A stretch of DNA of 43,034 nucleotides from an uncultured Granulosicoccaceae bacterium (GTDB lineage: Bacteria; Pseudomonadota; Gammaproteobacteria; Granulosicoccales; Granulosicoccaceae), in the NCBI GenBank assembly GCA_937927895.1, contig CALGKA010000108.1:1-43034 (forward strand). The letters run 5' to 3'. Position numbers and translations under genes: made by a program. Numbering within the stretch: the stretch's first letter is position 1; each line of letters starts with the position of its first letter. The notes under the pieces are model-generated. The model was not told where the DNA came from, did not search any database, and saw nothing but the letters and a program-made list of their open reading frames with translations. This document shows, in pieces, positions 1 to 7,467 of this stretch.

Positions 1-234
1 GCGTAGCGAGGTTGTTCCAGGTGCGTGAGATTTTGCCTACTACATGTAGGCGTTTAGTCATTCTAAATAACGACATGTAGTCGGTAAAAGATTGCGTACC
101 TGGGGCGACCGCAGTAGCGTTCGTTTATGGATGGGCACTAGTTAGTCTGCCAATAGACACAGGGCTGGTTTTTATTTGCTACATCGCCGGTTTGTTTCTT
201 TGCCTCCCCTTTGCTTCCAATTGAATTCTAAGTT

Positions 235-786
235 ATGACCAACAGAATCGTTCAAGAACACCCCGACCGCGGTTCCCGTGAATTCTGGCTGGTAGACGAC
301 ATGATCGAATATAAGATCAAAAGTGAGTTTGCTAACGAAGAGCTATCTGTTGTTCTATCGGTATTAAACCCCAAGCCGGTGATTGACGGTGAGATGATGT
401 ATTTCCTGAGTGAAGTAAATCGTGAAGCGTTGATCAAGTTGTTTGTCGATTTGCCAGATGCAGAGACATTTGCAAAGTTTGTAAGTCTGTTGCAGCAGCG
501 GATTAAAGAAGAGGCTTTTGGTCAGATCAACGCTGTTAACCGTAAGTCTGAGATTACACAAGAGCAGGTCGACACGACCATTCATATGTTGGAAACGTAT
601 CTGGACCCAGCCACTATTGAACCGTTGCTTGCCACCCTGCGTAACCTTTCAGAAGACCCAAACAATCGGGACCGCCTTGATAAGGTAGTGGCTGTCTTCA
701 ATGATCTGGGGCTGCAGCAGGGTGCTGTACTGACCTATGCACCATTCTTTACAACGCTACTTCCAAACGCCGATGTTGATAGTTGA
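235..786 (+). CDS. hypothetical protein, 183 aa
   Basis: I do not recognise this protein. It is a 183-residue soluble-looking polypeptide with no signal peptide or membrane segment and a strongly acidic composition. The second half (about residues 105-155) looks mainly helical. The ATG follows an AT-rich leader with no clear ribosome binding site. The glutaredoxin gene starts 35 bases after its stop on the same strand, so the two are probably co-transcribed. That neighbourhood is compatible with a redox or housekeeping role but does not establish one. The frame has no internal breaks and no better alternative on the other strand, so it is likely a real gene of unknown function. Confidence 0.7.
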   Translation: MTNRIVQEHPDRGSREFWLVDDMIEYKIKSEFANEELSVVLSVLNPKPVIDGEMMYFLSEVNREALIKLFVDLPDAETFAKFVSLLQQRIKEEAFGQINAVNRKSEITQEQVDTTIHMLETYLDPATIEPLLATLRNLSEDPNNRDRLDKVVAVFNDLGLQQGAVLTYAPFFTTLLPNADVDS

Positions 787-821
787 GTATAAGTTTTATG
801 AATTGGTTTCTGAAATAGATT

Positions 822-1085
822 ATGACAGAGAAGGTTGAAATCTACGGTACCAGTTTCTGTAGGCATTGCCTGGCTGCAAGGCAGTTACTAGATGAAAGGC
901 AAATCAGCTACACGGAATACCTTATTGATCTAATGCCTCTTGAGCGCACTGAGATGTTGCGCCGCTGCGGGCGCAAGAAAGTGCCTCAAATACTGATTGA
1001 TAACAAAGCTATTGGTAGTGATGAAGAGCTTATGGCGCTTGATGCTAGTGGTGAATTGGGTGAACTTCTAAAAAGTACGGGTTAA
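822..1085 (+). CDS. glutaredoxin, dithiol type
   Basis: This is a small 87-residue thioredoxin-fold protein that would reduce disulfides or protein-glutathione mixed disulfides in the cytoplasm using glutathione. The active-site pair is Cys13 and Cys16 in the motif CRHC, after the first beta strand (VEIYGTSF). The conserved cis-proline lies in KKVPQI near residue 55, and the glutathione-binding GSDEEL stretch near residue 66 is also glutaredoxin-like. The length fits GrxC-type proteins. The CRHC centre differs from the usual CPYC by lacking the proline, which would be expected to shift its redox potential. It follows the hypothetical gene at 235 by 35 bases. Confidence 0.88.
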   Translation: MTEKVEIYGTSFCRHCLAARQLLDERQISYTEYLIDLMPLERTEMLRRCGRKKVPQILIDNKAIGSDEELMALDASGELGELLKSTG

Positions 1086-1091
1086 ATCGGC

Positions 1092-1248
1092 AGGAAGCCC
1101 GCTGGCGTCAGCGAGAGACTAAAGGAATGTGACGGTTACGGGTTAGCTGGCTATGAATAATTGACGGCGGTTTGTTTGTTTTTTATAGCTTCAACAGAAT
1201 GAGAAGCATCACACCGGAAAGTCCCTCGCTTACGCTGGCGGGCTTCCT
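1092..1248. repeat. MITE-like palindromic repeat, copy 1
   Basis: A 157-bp unit bounded by about 29-bp imperfect terminal inverted repeats (AGGAAGCCCGC at the left, GCGGGCTTCCT at the right end, 1220-1248). The interior holds a short (TTTG)2 tract at 1171-1178. It is a near-identical copy of the unit at 1292-1472 and carries no ORF. It begins 7 bases after the glutaredoxin stop, so its long hairpin may also act as the 3' end of that transcript. Confidence 0.85.
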
Positions 1249-1291
1249 AAAAGGTGGGGAGCGTGACTAAGAGCGATTTGCAGTGCTTGTT

Positions 1292-1472
1292 AGGAAGCCC
1301 GCTAGCGTCAGCGAGGGACTAAAGGAATGTGACGTTTACGGGTTAACCGGTTATGAATAATTGACGGCGGTTTGTTTGTTTGTTTGTTTGTTTGTTTGTT
1401 TGTTTTTTATAGCTTCAACAGAATCTGAAGCATCACACCGTAAAGTCCCTCGCTTACGCTGGCGGGCTTCCT
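1292..1472. repeat. MITE-like palindromic repeat, copy 2 with TTTG expansion
   Basis: A second copy in the same orientation, 181 bp long. The termini at 1292-1320 and 1444-1472 are inverted repeats of each other and match those of copy 1. The 24-bp length difference from copy 1 is exactly six extra TTTG units in the interior tract. Otherwise the two copies differ by a few substitutions, which implies recent duplication or recent transposition. Confidence 0.85.
1371..1402 (+). repeat. (TTTG)8 tetranucleotide tract
   Basis: Eight perfect tandem TTTG units inside repeat copy 2, followed by a T run. Copy 1 has only two units at the same place, so the tract has expanded or contracted by slippage. 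No gene reads through it, so it is not an obvious phase-variation switch. Confidence 0.95.
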
Positions 1473-1529
1473 AAAATATGATGAGCGCTGATAGTGAAGG
1501 ATTACTAGCGTAGGCTGGTTTTTTAATAT

Positions 1530-1586
1530 CTATTCGTAAGTCATCTTTACCGATTAATAGCTTATCGTTCCATTCGGGCTTTACGG
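1530..1586 (-). pseudogene. duplicated 3' tail of the MBL-fold gene
   Basis: These 57 bases match 3117-3173, the last codons of the MBL-fold hydrolase gene, at 54 of 57 positions and in the same orientation. Similarity decays on the left through the AT-rich flank to about 1490 and stops abruptly after 1586. It is too short to encode anything. It is a remnant of the tail of a second MBL-like copy, or of a duplication linked to arrival of the DUF4185-like gene. Confidence 0.75.
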
Positions 1587-1676
1587 TGAATGTCTTTTTG
1601 AAGGCCACCTTCAAATACCCATAAACCGTACGCTAGCGAGCTGTAACGTTTGGCCGCGTATCTGGTATAAGTCAGT

Positions 1677-2843
1677 ATGGATACGAAAATAATACAGCGC
1701 CCGCTCATCAGTCTGGTGTTTTACGCCACTATAGTTACACAAGTTGCCTGCTCTCCATCTGATCCGGGGAACGCAATATCCGAGCTCGTTGTAGTTGAAA
1801 CCGATGAAATGGGGGTGGTGGTTCAGGACGATAATCTGCGCGGGAGAGACGGAGGTTATAGCGGTACTCACAATGGCCGAACAGTTTGGGTATTTGGCGA
1901 TACCGTCACCATCTCAGCTAATAGTGATGGTCAAAACTGGTTTAGTAATACGTGGTCTGCGGTTGAACCTTCTTATGCGTCTGATGGACTTGCACCGCTT
2001 ACTCTAGGTACCGATGAATTTGGGGAACCAGTAGAACTATTGCCTTATACCGACGAAGAAATTCAGTTTAATCGCTTACATCAAGATGCTCCGGGATGCC
2101 TCGACCCTTGCGGGGCGCGGTGGGCACTATGGCCCGGGCCACTTATTGATGATCCGGTCAGGCAGAGATCACTTTTATTTTATCAAAAAATTAATGCGGA
2201 ACCCGGAGATTTTAACTTTTACGGTGTTGGTAGTGCGTTGGCAGAATGGCCTTATGGAGCCAGGCACCCTGTACGTCCGGTGATCAATGCTTTAGCTGAA
2301 CATCCCACTATTATGTTTCCGCCAGGTACTCCTCAATTGCACAGCGCAGCGTTGGTCGAAGACAATATGTTGTACGTATTTGCCTGTGATAAAACGGATA
2401 GTGTTTTTCCCTGCAAACTCGCGCGTACCTCTATGGAACAGGCAATGGAACCCGGTGCATGGCGCTATGCGGCCACAAACGGGATCTGGGTCAGTGACTC
2501 ATCAGAAGCCATTGAGCTCTTTCATGGTGCCGATATCATGTCGGTATCGTTTAACGAATTTCTTGATCGATATATTGCGGTTTATAGCAAACCGTTAAGT
2601 CGGAAAATTGTAATTCGATCAGCACTAGCGCTGACGGGGCCGTGGAGTACACCAACACATGTTGCTAATGCGTTGCCAAGTGCAAGCGGTAACGGTTGGG
2701 TCTATGACGCCCTGAGCCACCCGCAGCTTAGCGAGCAGAACGAAGCTGCGATTTACGTGACATACACTCGTGATCTGGGTACTGCGTGGTTCGCCCGGGA
2801 GATGCGGTTATTGCGAGTTACCCTCAGTGCCAGAGGAGAATAA
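1677..2843 (+). CDS. DUF4185-like secreted lipoprotein, predicted beta-propeller
   Basis: A 388-residue exported protein. The N-terminus has positive residues (K4, R8), a hydrophobic run and Cys25 in an imperfect lipobox (QVAC), so it is probably a lipoprotein, although Gln at -3 is unusual. The mature part starts with a pattern typical of the DUF4185/propeller family: GGYSGTHNGR near residue 59, then WVFGDT near residue 71. It continues with repeated strand-turn-Trp segments. The family resembles glycoside-hydrolase-type propellers, but no substrate can be assigned. The gene stands alone between repeat elements and between two copies of the neighbouring gene's tail, which suggests it is a later insertion. 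The ATG has no clear ribosome binding site. Confidence 0.7.
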   Translation: MDTKIIQRPLISLVFYATIVTQVACSPSDPGNAISELVVVETDEMGVVVQDDNLRGRDGGYSGTHNGRTVWVFGDTVTISANSDGQNWFSNTWSAVEPSYASDGLAPLTLGTDEFGEPVELLPYTDEEIQFNRLHQDAPGCLDPCGARWALWPGPLIDDPVRQRSLLFYQKINAEPGDFNFYGVGSALAEWPYGARHPVRPVINALAEHPTIMFPPGTPQLHSAALVEDNMLYVFACDKTDSVFPCKLARTSMEQAMEPGAWRYAATNGIWVSDSSEAIELFHGADIMSVSFNEFLDRYIAVYSKPLSRKIVIRSALALTGPWSTPTHVANALPSASGNGWVYDALSHPQLSEQNEAAIYVTYTRDLGTAWFAREMRLLRVTLSARGE

Positions 2844-2845
2844 AG

Positions 2846-2964
2846 TTTACTGATTAACTGTAATCAGTATGAAATTAGCAGAAGAGAGTTTGTTTTTCGT
2901 TATAACAGCAACAGAACCTGAAGCACCCCACCAGAAAGTCCCTCGCTAACGCTAGCGGGCTTCC
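2846..2964. repeat. degenerate repeat copy 3 (left end missing)
   Basis: The interior and right terminus of the same element can be followed from about 2846 to 2964. They include GTTTAC near the start, a shortened TTTG tract near 2890 and the end AGTCCCTCGC...GCGGGCTTCC at 2937-2964. The left terminal repeat is absent; the DUF4185-like stop codon lies where it should be. It may form the 3' end of that transcript. Confidence 0.65.
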
Positions 2965-3012
2965 AAAATATAACGAGGGGAATTCGGTTAAGAGTTGCTT
3001 GAAACGCTCGTC

Positions 3013-3041
3013 AGGAAGCCCGCCAGCGTCAGCGAGGGACT
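3013..3041. repeat. isolated left terminus of the repeat
   Basis: These 29 bases carry the left terminal sequence of the element (AGGAAGCCCGCCAGCGTC...GAGGGACT). No matching right terminus follows. Together with 2937-2964 it could form a long stem-loop between the two convergent genes. Confidence 0.7.
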
Positions 3042-3108
3042 AAAGAACCGTGAAGTTTACTAATTAACAAACTTCAAGAATATCACTGAAGTTAGTGCGC
3101 CGTTTATT

Positions 3109-3975
3109 TTAAATCTCTATTCGTAGGCCATCTTTACCGATTAATAGCTTACCGTTCCATTCGGGCTTTACGGCATTTTGCCAGTGTTCTTCAGTAAAGT
3201 CGGGATCATCTGAAGGTATTAGATGATTTAACGCCAGTGTTTTAACGTTGGCCATGGTGGCGATTTTTCCTGCATCGTGTGCGTATGTGTGGGACCTTAG
3301 CCAGTGTTTCATTAAGCGGTCATCGGCGTTGCCGATTCTTTCCATTAATGGGCCTAGTGCTTCTTCAAGCATGGCTTCATGAATTAATATATCTGCTTCT
3401 TTGGCAAAATCTGCCAGTGCGGGTAGGTAGGCTGTGTCGCCGGAGAATACCACTGCGTTGTCGGGTGATTGGAAGCGCAGGGCAAACGTATCTATTAGCG
3501 GTGGGTGTATGTTGCGCATGGCAGTTACAGTGAAGTGCTTTTCGCTATAAACTTCGCCTTCATCTATATTTTTGATTGTCACCAGTGTTCTAAGGTCTGG
3601 ACGGCCTTCATCTGCAATTCGCAGGTCAATATCGGCCTTCATTGAAAGTAGAAAGTGATCCCAGTAGTCTTGGAGGCCGGTTGGTCCGTATATAAAGACG
3701 TGATCTTTCAGGCCTGCGGTCCATGCGGTATGAAGTAATGGGCCTAGCTCAAGGTAATGATCAGAATGCATGTGTGTAATAAAGATAAGGTCGATATCTT
3801 TAAGGTTTATACCTTGTTCAATAAGCCCTTTAGACACTCCGAGCCCACAGTCTACGACTGCCATTTTGCCATTAAGCTTGATCACATTTGATGTGGGCAT
3901 GGTTGAGCCGGGTCTAATGGCGGGGCCGCCTTTGGTGCCTAATAGTGATACGAAGTTGTTTGAGTTCATGATCAT
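3109..3975 (-). CDS. MBL-fold metallo-hydrolase
   Basis: A 288-residue metallo-beta-lactamase-fold hydrolase of the RNase Z/arylsulfatase-like type. The metal-binding signature is THMHSDH (His68, His70, Asp72, His73), followed by His157 in NIHPP, Asp180 in FSGDT and a C-terminal His251 in LNHLIP. No signal peptide is visible, so it is probably cytosolic. It is the last gene of a four-gene minus-strand operon with a Tm-1-like protein, an amine-dehydrogenase-like flavoenzyme and an aminotransferase, 47 bases after the last of these. A catabolic role such as lactone, ester or amide hydrolysis is therefore plausible, but the substrate cannot be read from sequence. ATGs at 3975 and 3969 are both possible. 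Its last 57 bases recur at 1530-1586. Confidence 0.85.
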   Translation of the reverse strand: MIMNSNNFVSLLGTKGGPAIRPGSTMPTSNVIKLNGKMAVVDCGLGVSKGLIEQGINLKDIDLIFITHMHSDHYLELGPLLHTAWTAGLKDHVFIYGPTGLQDYWDHFLLSMKADIDLRIADEGRPDLRTLVTIKNIDEGEVYSEKHFTVTAMRNIHPPLIDTFALRFQSPDNAVVFSGDTAYLPALADFAKEADILIHEAMLEEALGPLMERIGNADDRLMKHWLRSHTYAHDAGKIATMANVKTLALNHLIPSDDPDFTEEHWQNAVKPEWNGKLLIGKDGLRIEI

Positions 3976-4022
3976 GCCTTGGCCGCTAGTAATTGGATAT
4001 TGATTTGGCCGATTTTAAAAGG

Positions 4023-5387
4023 TTAAAGAGACGCGAAACCTGCATCTAATGCGCTTAGAATTTGTGAAGCTTCGTCTTCAGTCAAAATAAGCGGTGGGGA
4101 TAATATAAGGTTTGGTCCGGAAACTCTTGCCATTACGCCGTTGTCGTAAATGGCATCTTGTAGTTTTACTGGCAGTGCTTTGTCTACCGGTGCTTTGGTG
4201 GTTCGATCTGCTACCAGTTCGAGGGCTGTCATTAATCCATGGCCACCGCGTACATCACCAATAATATCGTATTTTTCCATAAGTTTCTTTGCACCCTCAA
4301 ACAGTTGCGTGCCGCGAGCAGCAGCGTTGGTGGGTACATCAAGTCTTACCGTTTCTGCAAGGCAGGCAAGGGCTGCTGCAGCACCAACCGGATGGCCTGA
4401 ATAGGTGTAACCGTGACCGATTGCAGCAGCGCCGGTTTTATCATTTTCAAAAGTATCAGCGACATCTTGTGACATCATTACAGCACCAAAGGGGAAGTAT
4501 CCGTTGGTAATAGCTTTTGCAGTGCACATAAAGTCCGGCTTAACGTTCCAGAGTCTGGCACCACTCCAGGCACCTGTTCTGCCATACGCTGTGATCACTT
4601 CATCGGTGATTAAAAGGATGCCATTATCGGTGCAGATTTGTCTTACCATTGGTAGAAAACTTTCATGAGGTGGTATGACACCGCCTGCACCGAGAATCGG
4701 TTCCATGATAAATGCGGCTATGGTGTTGGCACCCTGGAAAGCAATTTCATCTTTTAAAGCGTCAGCGCAAAGGGCTGCAAGTTTTGCAGGATCTGTTTCG
4801 TTGAACGGATTGCGATAAGTGTAGGGTGCTGGAATGTGATAACAGCCGGGCAGCAGTGGTTCATAAGCGGTACGGAAATTTGCGTTGCCGTTAACTGAAG
4901 CGCCACCAGTGTGAGTTCCGTGATAACCCTTTTTTAAGCTTAGGTACTTGGTGCGACCATGTTCGCCTTTGATCTTGTGGTATTGGCGTGCAAGTCTTAA
5001 TGCGGTTTCTACACTGTCTGATCCGCCTGAGGTAAAAAAAGCACGCACCATACCGTCTGGTTTAAAGAACTCAGCGAGCTCATAAGACAGATGTATCACG
5101 GCATCGTTAGATGTGCCGCGAAAGGTTGAGTAATACGGCAGTGTATCCAGTTGTTTTTTTATCGCTTCTTTAACCGGCTCGCACGAATAGCCGAGGTTTA
5201 CATTCCAAAGACCCCCGACTGCATCTATGGTTGCTTTGCCGTCTATATCGGTAATGTGCACGCCACTGCCACCAGTGATGATTCTTGGTGGATTCGCCAA
5301 GCTGTCTGCCGGGTGCGCCATTGGGTGAAACTGATGGCGGGCATTGTTTTCTTTTAGAAAGTTAGAGTCTTTGGGTTGCATGTTCAT
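4023..5387 (-). CDS. class III PLP-dependent aminotransferase (omega-transaminase type)
   Basis: This is a fold-type I, class III aminotransferase, probably moving an amino group from an amine or omega-amino acid to pyruvate or another keto acid. Counting from the chosen ATG (454 aa), the PLP phosphate loop is near SGGSDS (120-125), the PLP-pyridine Asp lies in TDEV (261-264), and the Schiff-base Lys is K291 in CTAKAITNGY. YHGTHTGG (155-162) is also typical. A GTG at 5450 would add 21 residues and overlap the upstream gene. I prefer the ATG at 5387, 22 bases after the upstream stop, because family N-termini start about here, though neither start has a clear Shine-Dalgarno sequence. It sits between the TMADH-like oxidoreductase and the MBL hydrolase, supporting amine catabolism. 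Confidence 0.85.
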   Translation of the reverse strand: MNMQPKDSNFLKENNARHQFHPMAHPADSLANPPRIITGGSGVHITDIDGKATIDAVGGLWNVNLGYSCEPVKEAIKKQLDTLPYYSTFRGTSNDAVIHLSYELAEFFKPDGMVRAFFTSGGSDSVETALRLARQYHKIKGEHGRTKYLSLKKGYHGTHTGGASVNGNANFRTAYEPLLPGCYHIPAPYTYRNPFNETDPAKLAALCADALKDEIAFQGANTIAAFIMEPILGAGGVIPPHESFLPMVRQICTDNGILLITDEVITAYGRTGAWSGARLWNVKPDFMCTAKAITNGYFPFGAVMMSQDVADTFENDKTGAAAIGHGYTYSGHPVGAAAALACLAETVRLDVPTNAAARGTQLFEGAKKLMEKYDIIGDVRGGHGLMTALELVADRTTKAPVDKALPVKLQDAIYDNGVMARVSGPNLILSPPLILTEDEASQILSALDAGFASL

Positions 5388-5409
5388 AGGTGTTTTGTCA
5401 GATAATTTT

Positions 5410-7467
5410 TCACGAGGGATAAACAGGCTGCTGTAGCGCAATCTGTTCACGTTGTGTTGTGATTTTTTTGCCGTTAAGAATTTCTTTCGCTACCGAGTGG
5501 CCGGAGAGTACGGCGGCCTGAATTATACCCGGAGAAACACAGTCTCCGGCTCGATAAAGGTGCCTGGTATTGGATTTCAACAGCGCTGAATATAGATCAT
5601 CCACTGGTATTCTCGCACCGACAAACACCATCTCTGAATGGTCAATCCGAATACACTTGCCGGATAAGGTACAGTAGAATTTTCCATCCGGCTTATGCAC
5701 AGTGTTTGGATGCATAGAAATATTGAGGCTTGCCATGCGATCAATAATCCGCTGTTGATCCAGCGTGTGGTCAGTCCAGGTGGCAATGGTAGGCATGGGT
5801 GTAATATAAGTTACGGTATGGCCGACGTTAGCCAGTAGTTCCGCGATGCTGCTGGCGATGTAAAAATGATCATCGTCATACACGGCTATGTTGCAGGCGG
5901 GTATATCTTGCAATGCAAGCGCCATAATATCGTCCGGAGAGAATATTTGTGTTTTTGTGTCACTGGCAGCCAAGTTTGTTGAGCCAACCAAATCCTTGCG
6001 CCATGTAGCGCCGGTCGCAATAATTTTAGTGTCGGAATCGAATTCAGCTACTTCCTCTGCATTCATCTCGCTCTCAAGATAAATATCTACATTAACGTTT
6101 GACGATAACTGTTGCATACGGTAGTCACGAACGCGGGTAAAACTGTTTAAACCAGGCAAGCGTGCTTCTCTGGTGACTCTGCCACCGGCTTCAGATGCTG
6201 CATCTGCAATGGTGACCTTATGACCGGCACGCGATAAAGTAACGGCACATTCAAGCCCGGCGGGGCCTGCGCCAATGATTAAGTGTGATTGAAGTTTGCG
6301 AGAAATAGCGGGCGCTTCCGGGTGCCATCCGCGACGCCATTCTTCAGAAATGGTTGGGTTTTGTGTGCACCTTATAGGTAATCCGTAGCTATCCATGCTT
6401 ACACATATGTTGCAGCCAATACATTCACGGATATCTTCTATGCGATCCTGCTGTATTTTGTTTGGCAGGAATGGATCAGCTATTGAAGGCCTTGCTGCGC
6501 CTATAAAATCGAGCTTGCCTGTCTTTATCAGGGATACCATTAGGTCAGGGGATGTAAAGCGGCCCACGCCAACCACTGGTTTTGTAGTAACTGATTTTAC
6601 AAATTCTGTGTAGGGCTGTTGATGGCCTTCTTCGCTGAAGCGTGCGGTGGCACTGTCGTTAGACCAGCCTGAAATATTGACATCCCATAAGTCTGGTAAC
6701 TCAGCAAGTGCTTCAATGACATCACGGCCTTCACCATCGTGTGTGAGGCCGTTAGCAATACCCGGTTCTGCAACACTGAAGCGAACCGCAACAGCACATT
6801 CATTGCCAGCTGCACCACTTCTGGCGACTTCCAGGGTATCTTCGAGTACTTCTTTAAAGAGCCGTAGTCTATTGTTTAAACTGCCGCCGTATTCATCGGT
6901 TCGTTGGTTGGTTCTAATTGATAAGAAGTTACTCAGTAGTGATAGATCATGGGCTGCGTATACATAAAGGATATCGTAACCCGCTTGCTTTGCACGATAA
7001 GCTGCTTTCTTGTGAGATTCTCTAAATGCTTTTATGTCGGCAGTGCTCATCTCTCTGGCTTGTGTGGGTACCTCAGGCCGCAGAACAGGCAGCGCACTGG
7101 GGCCGATTGCAGATATGCCGGTGGTGATATTGCGCGCTCGCATACCACCGTGTGCCAGTTCTATTGCTGCAAGACTACCGTGTTGTTTAATTGCTTCTAC
7201 TTGTGCTGCGTGTCTGGGTAGGTCGGTGTCGTCCCAGATACGTTCCATCGGGTGACTTGCCATGTCTGAATCTGGCGCGATCTCTGTCATCTGGACCACC
7301 ACCGTGCCCCAGCCACCTTCGGCTTTCATGGCACGAAGTGCTATTGCGCCATGTGGTTGATTCCAACCGTGACCGGTAGCGTGAGGTGCTGCGTAAAACC
7401 GGTTGGGTGCAGTTACCGGGCCTATCTTTAGCGGCTCAAACAGAATGCTGTAGCGAGAGTTTTTCAT
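5410..7467 (-). CDS. trimethylamine/dimethylamine dehydrogenase-like Fe-S flavoenzyme
   Basis: A 685-residue member of the Old Yellow Enzyme fusion family: an FMN TIM barrel (about 1-340), a 4Fe-4S motif with Cys349, Cys352, Cys355 and Cys367 (CIGCNIC...CTQNP), and FAD/NAD-like domains starting at IIGAGPAG (397-404). RRGWHPE after the cluster is highly TMADH-like. Family members oxidatively dealkylate amines, or reduce enoates as in 2,4-dienoyl-CoA reductase. The Cys that covalently holds FMN in TMADH (Cys30) is replaced by Ala30 in PHATG. Two of three aromatic-bowl positions for trimethylammonium also differ (Met60 and a non-Trp near 357), so trimethylamine is unlikely to be the substrate. 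YVYAAHD retains the Tyr and His of the catalytic triad. The ATG overlaps the upstream stop (ATGA), so translation is coupled to the Tm-1-like gene. Confidence 0.85.
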   Translation of the reverse strand: MKNSRYSILFEPLKIGPVTAPNRFYAAPHATGHGWNQPHGAIALRAMKAEGGWGTVVVQMTEIAPDSDMASHPMERIWDDTDLPRHAAQVEAIKQHGSLAAIELAHGGMRARNITTGISAIGPSALPVLRPEVPTQAREMSTADIKAFRESHKKAAYRAKQAGYDILYVYAAHDLSLLSNFLSIRTNQRTDEYGGSLNNRLRLFKEVLEDTLEVARSGAAGNECAVAVRFSVAEPGIANGLTHDGEGRDVIEALAELPDLWDVNISGWSNDSATARFSEEGHQQPYTEFVKSVTTKPVVGVGRFTSPDLMVSLIKTGKLDFIGAARPSIADPFLPNKIQQDRIEDIRECIGCNICVSMDSYGLPIRCTQNPTISEEWRRGWHPEAPAISRKLQSHLIIGAGPAGLECAVTLSRAGHKVTIADAASEAGGRVTREARLPGLNSFTRVRDYRMQQLSSNVNVDIYLESEMNAEEVAEFDSDTKIIATGATWRKDLVGSTNLAASDTKTQIFSPDDIMALALQDIPACNIAVYDDDHFYIASSIAELLANVGHTVTYITPMPTIATWTDHTLDQQRIIDRMASLNISMHPNTVHKPDGKFYCTLSGKCIRIDHSEMVFVGARIPVDDLYSALLKSNTRHLYRAGDCVSPGIIQAAVLSGHSVAKEILNGKKITTQREQIALQQPVYPS

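Noticed and set aside
1..61. Possible start of a minus-strand gene (about 20 codons beginning MTKRLHVVGK) running off the window
   Set aside because: Only 20 codons are visible, there is no ribosome binding site and no recognisable family; it cannot be supported.
40..80. Small symmetric sequences (CTACATGTAG at 40-49, TTTAG-TCATT-CTAAA at 53-67, ACATGTAG again at 73-80)
   Set aside because: They could be an operator, but the neighbouring genes give no regulator or promoter to tie them to.
1371..1402. TTTG tract as a phase-variation switch
   Set aside because: It lies in a non-coding repeat about 275 bases upstream of the next gene; no frame or promoter spacing obviously depends on it.
1092..1472. 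CRISPR array
   Set aside because: Only two long palindromic units with similar interiors are present, without short regular repeats and unique spacers or any cas gene.
6647..6967. 106-codon plus-strand frame inside the TMADH-like gene
   Set aside because: Antisense shadow of a strongly conserved gene; its composition is low-complexity Ser/Pro-rich.
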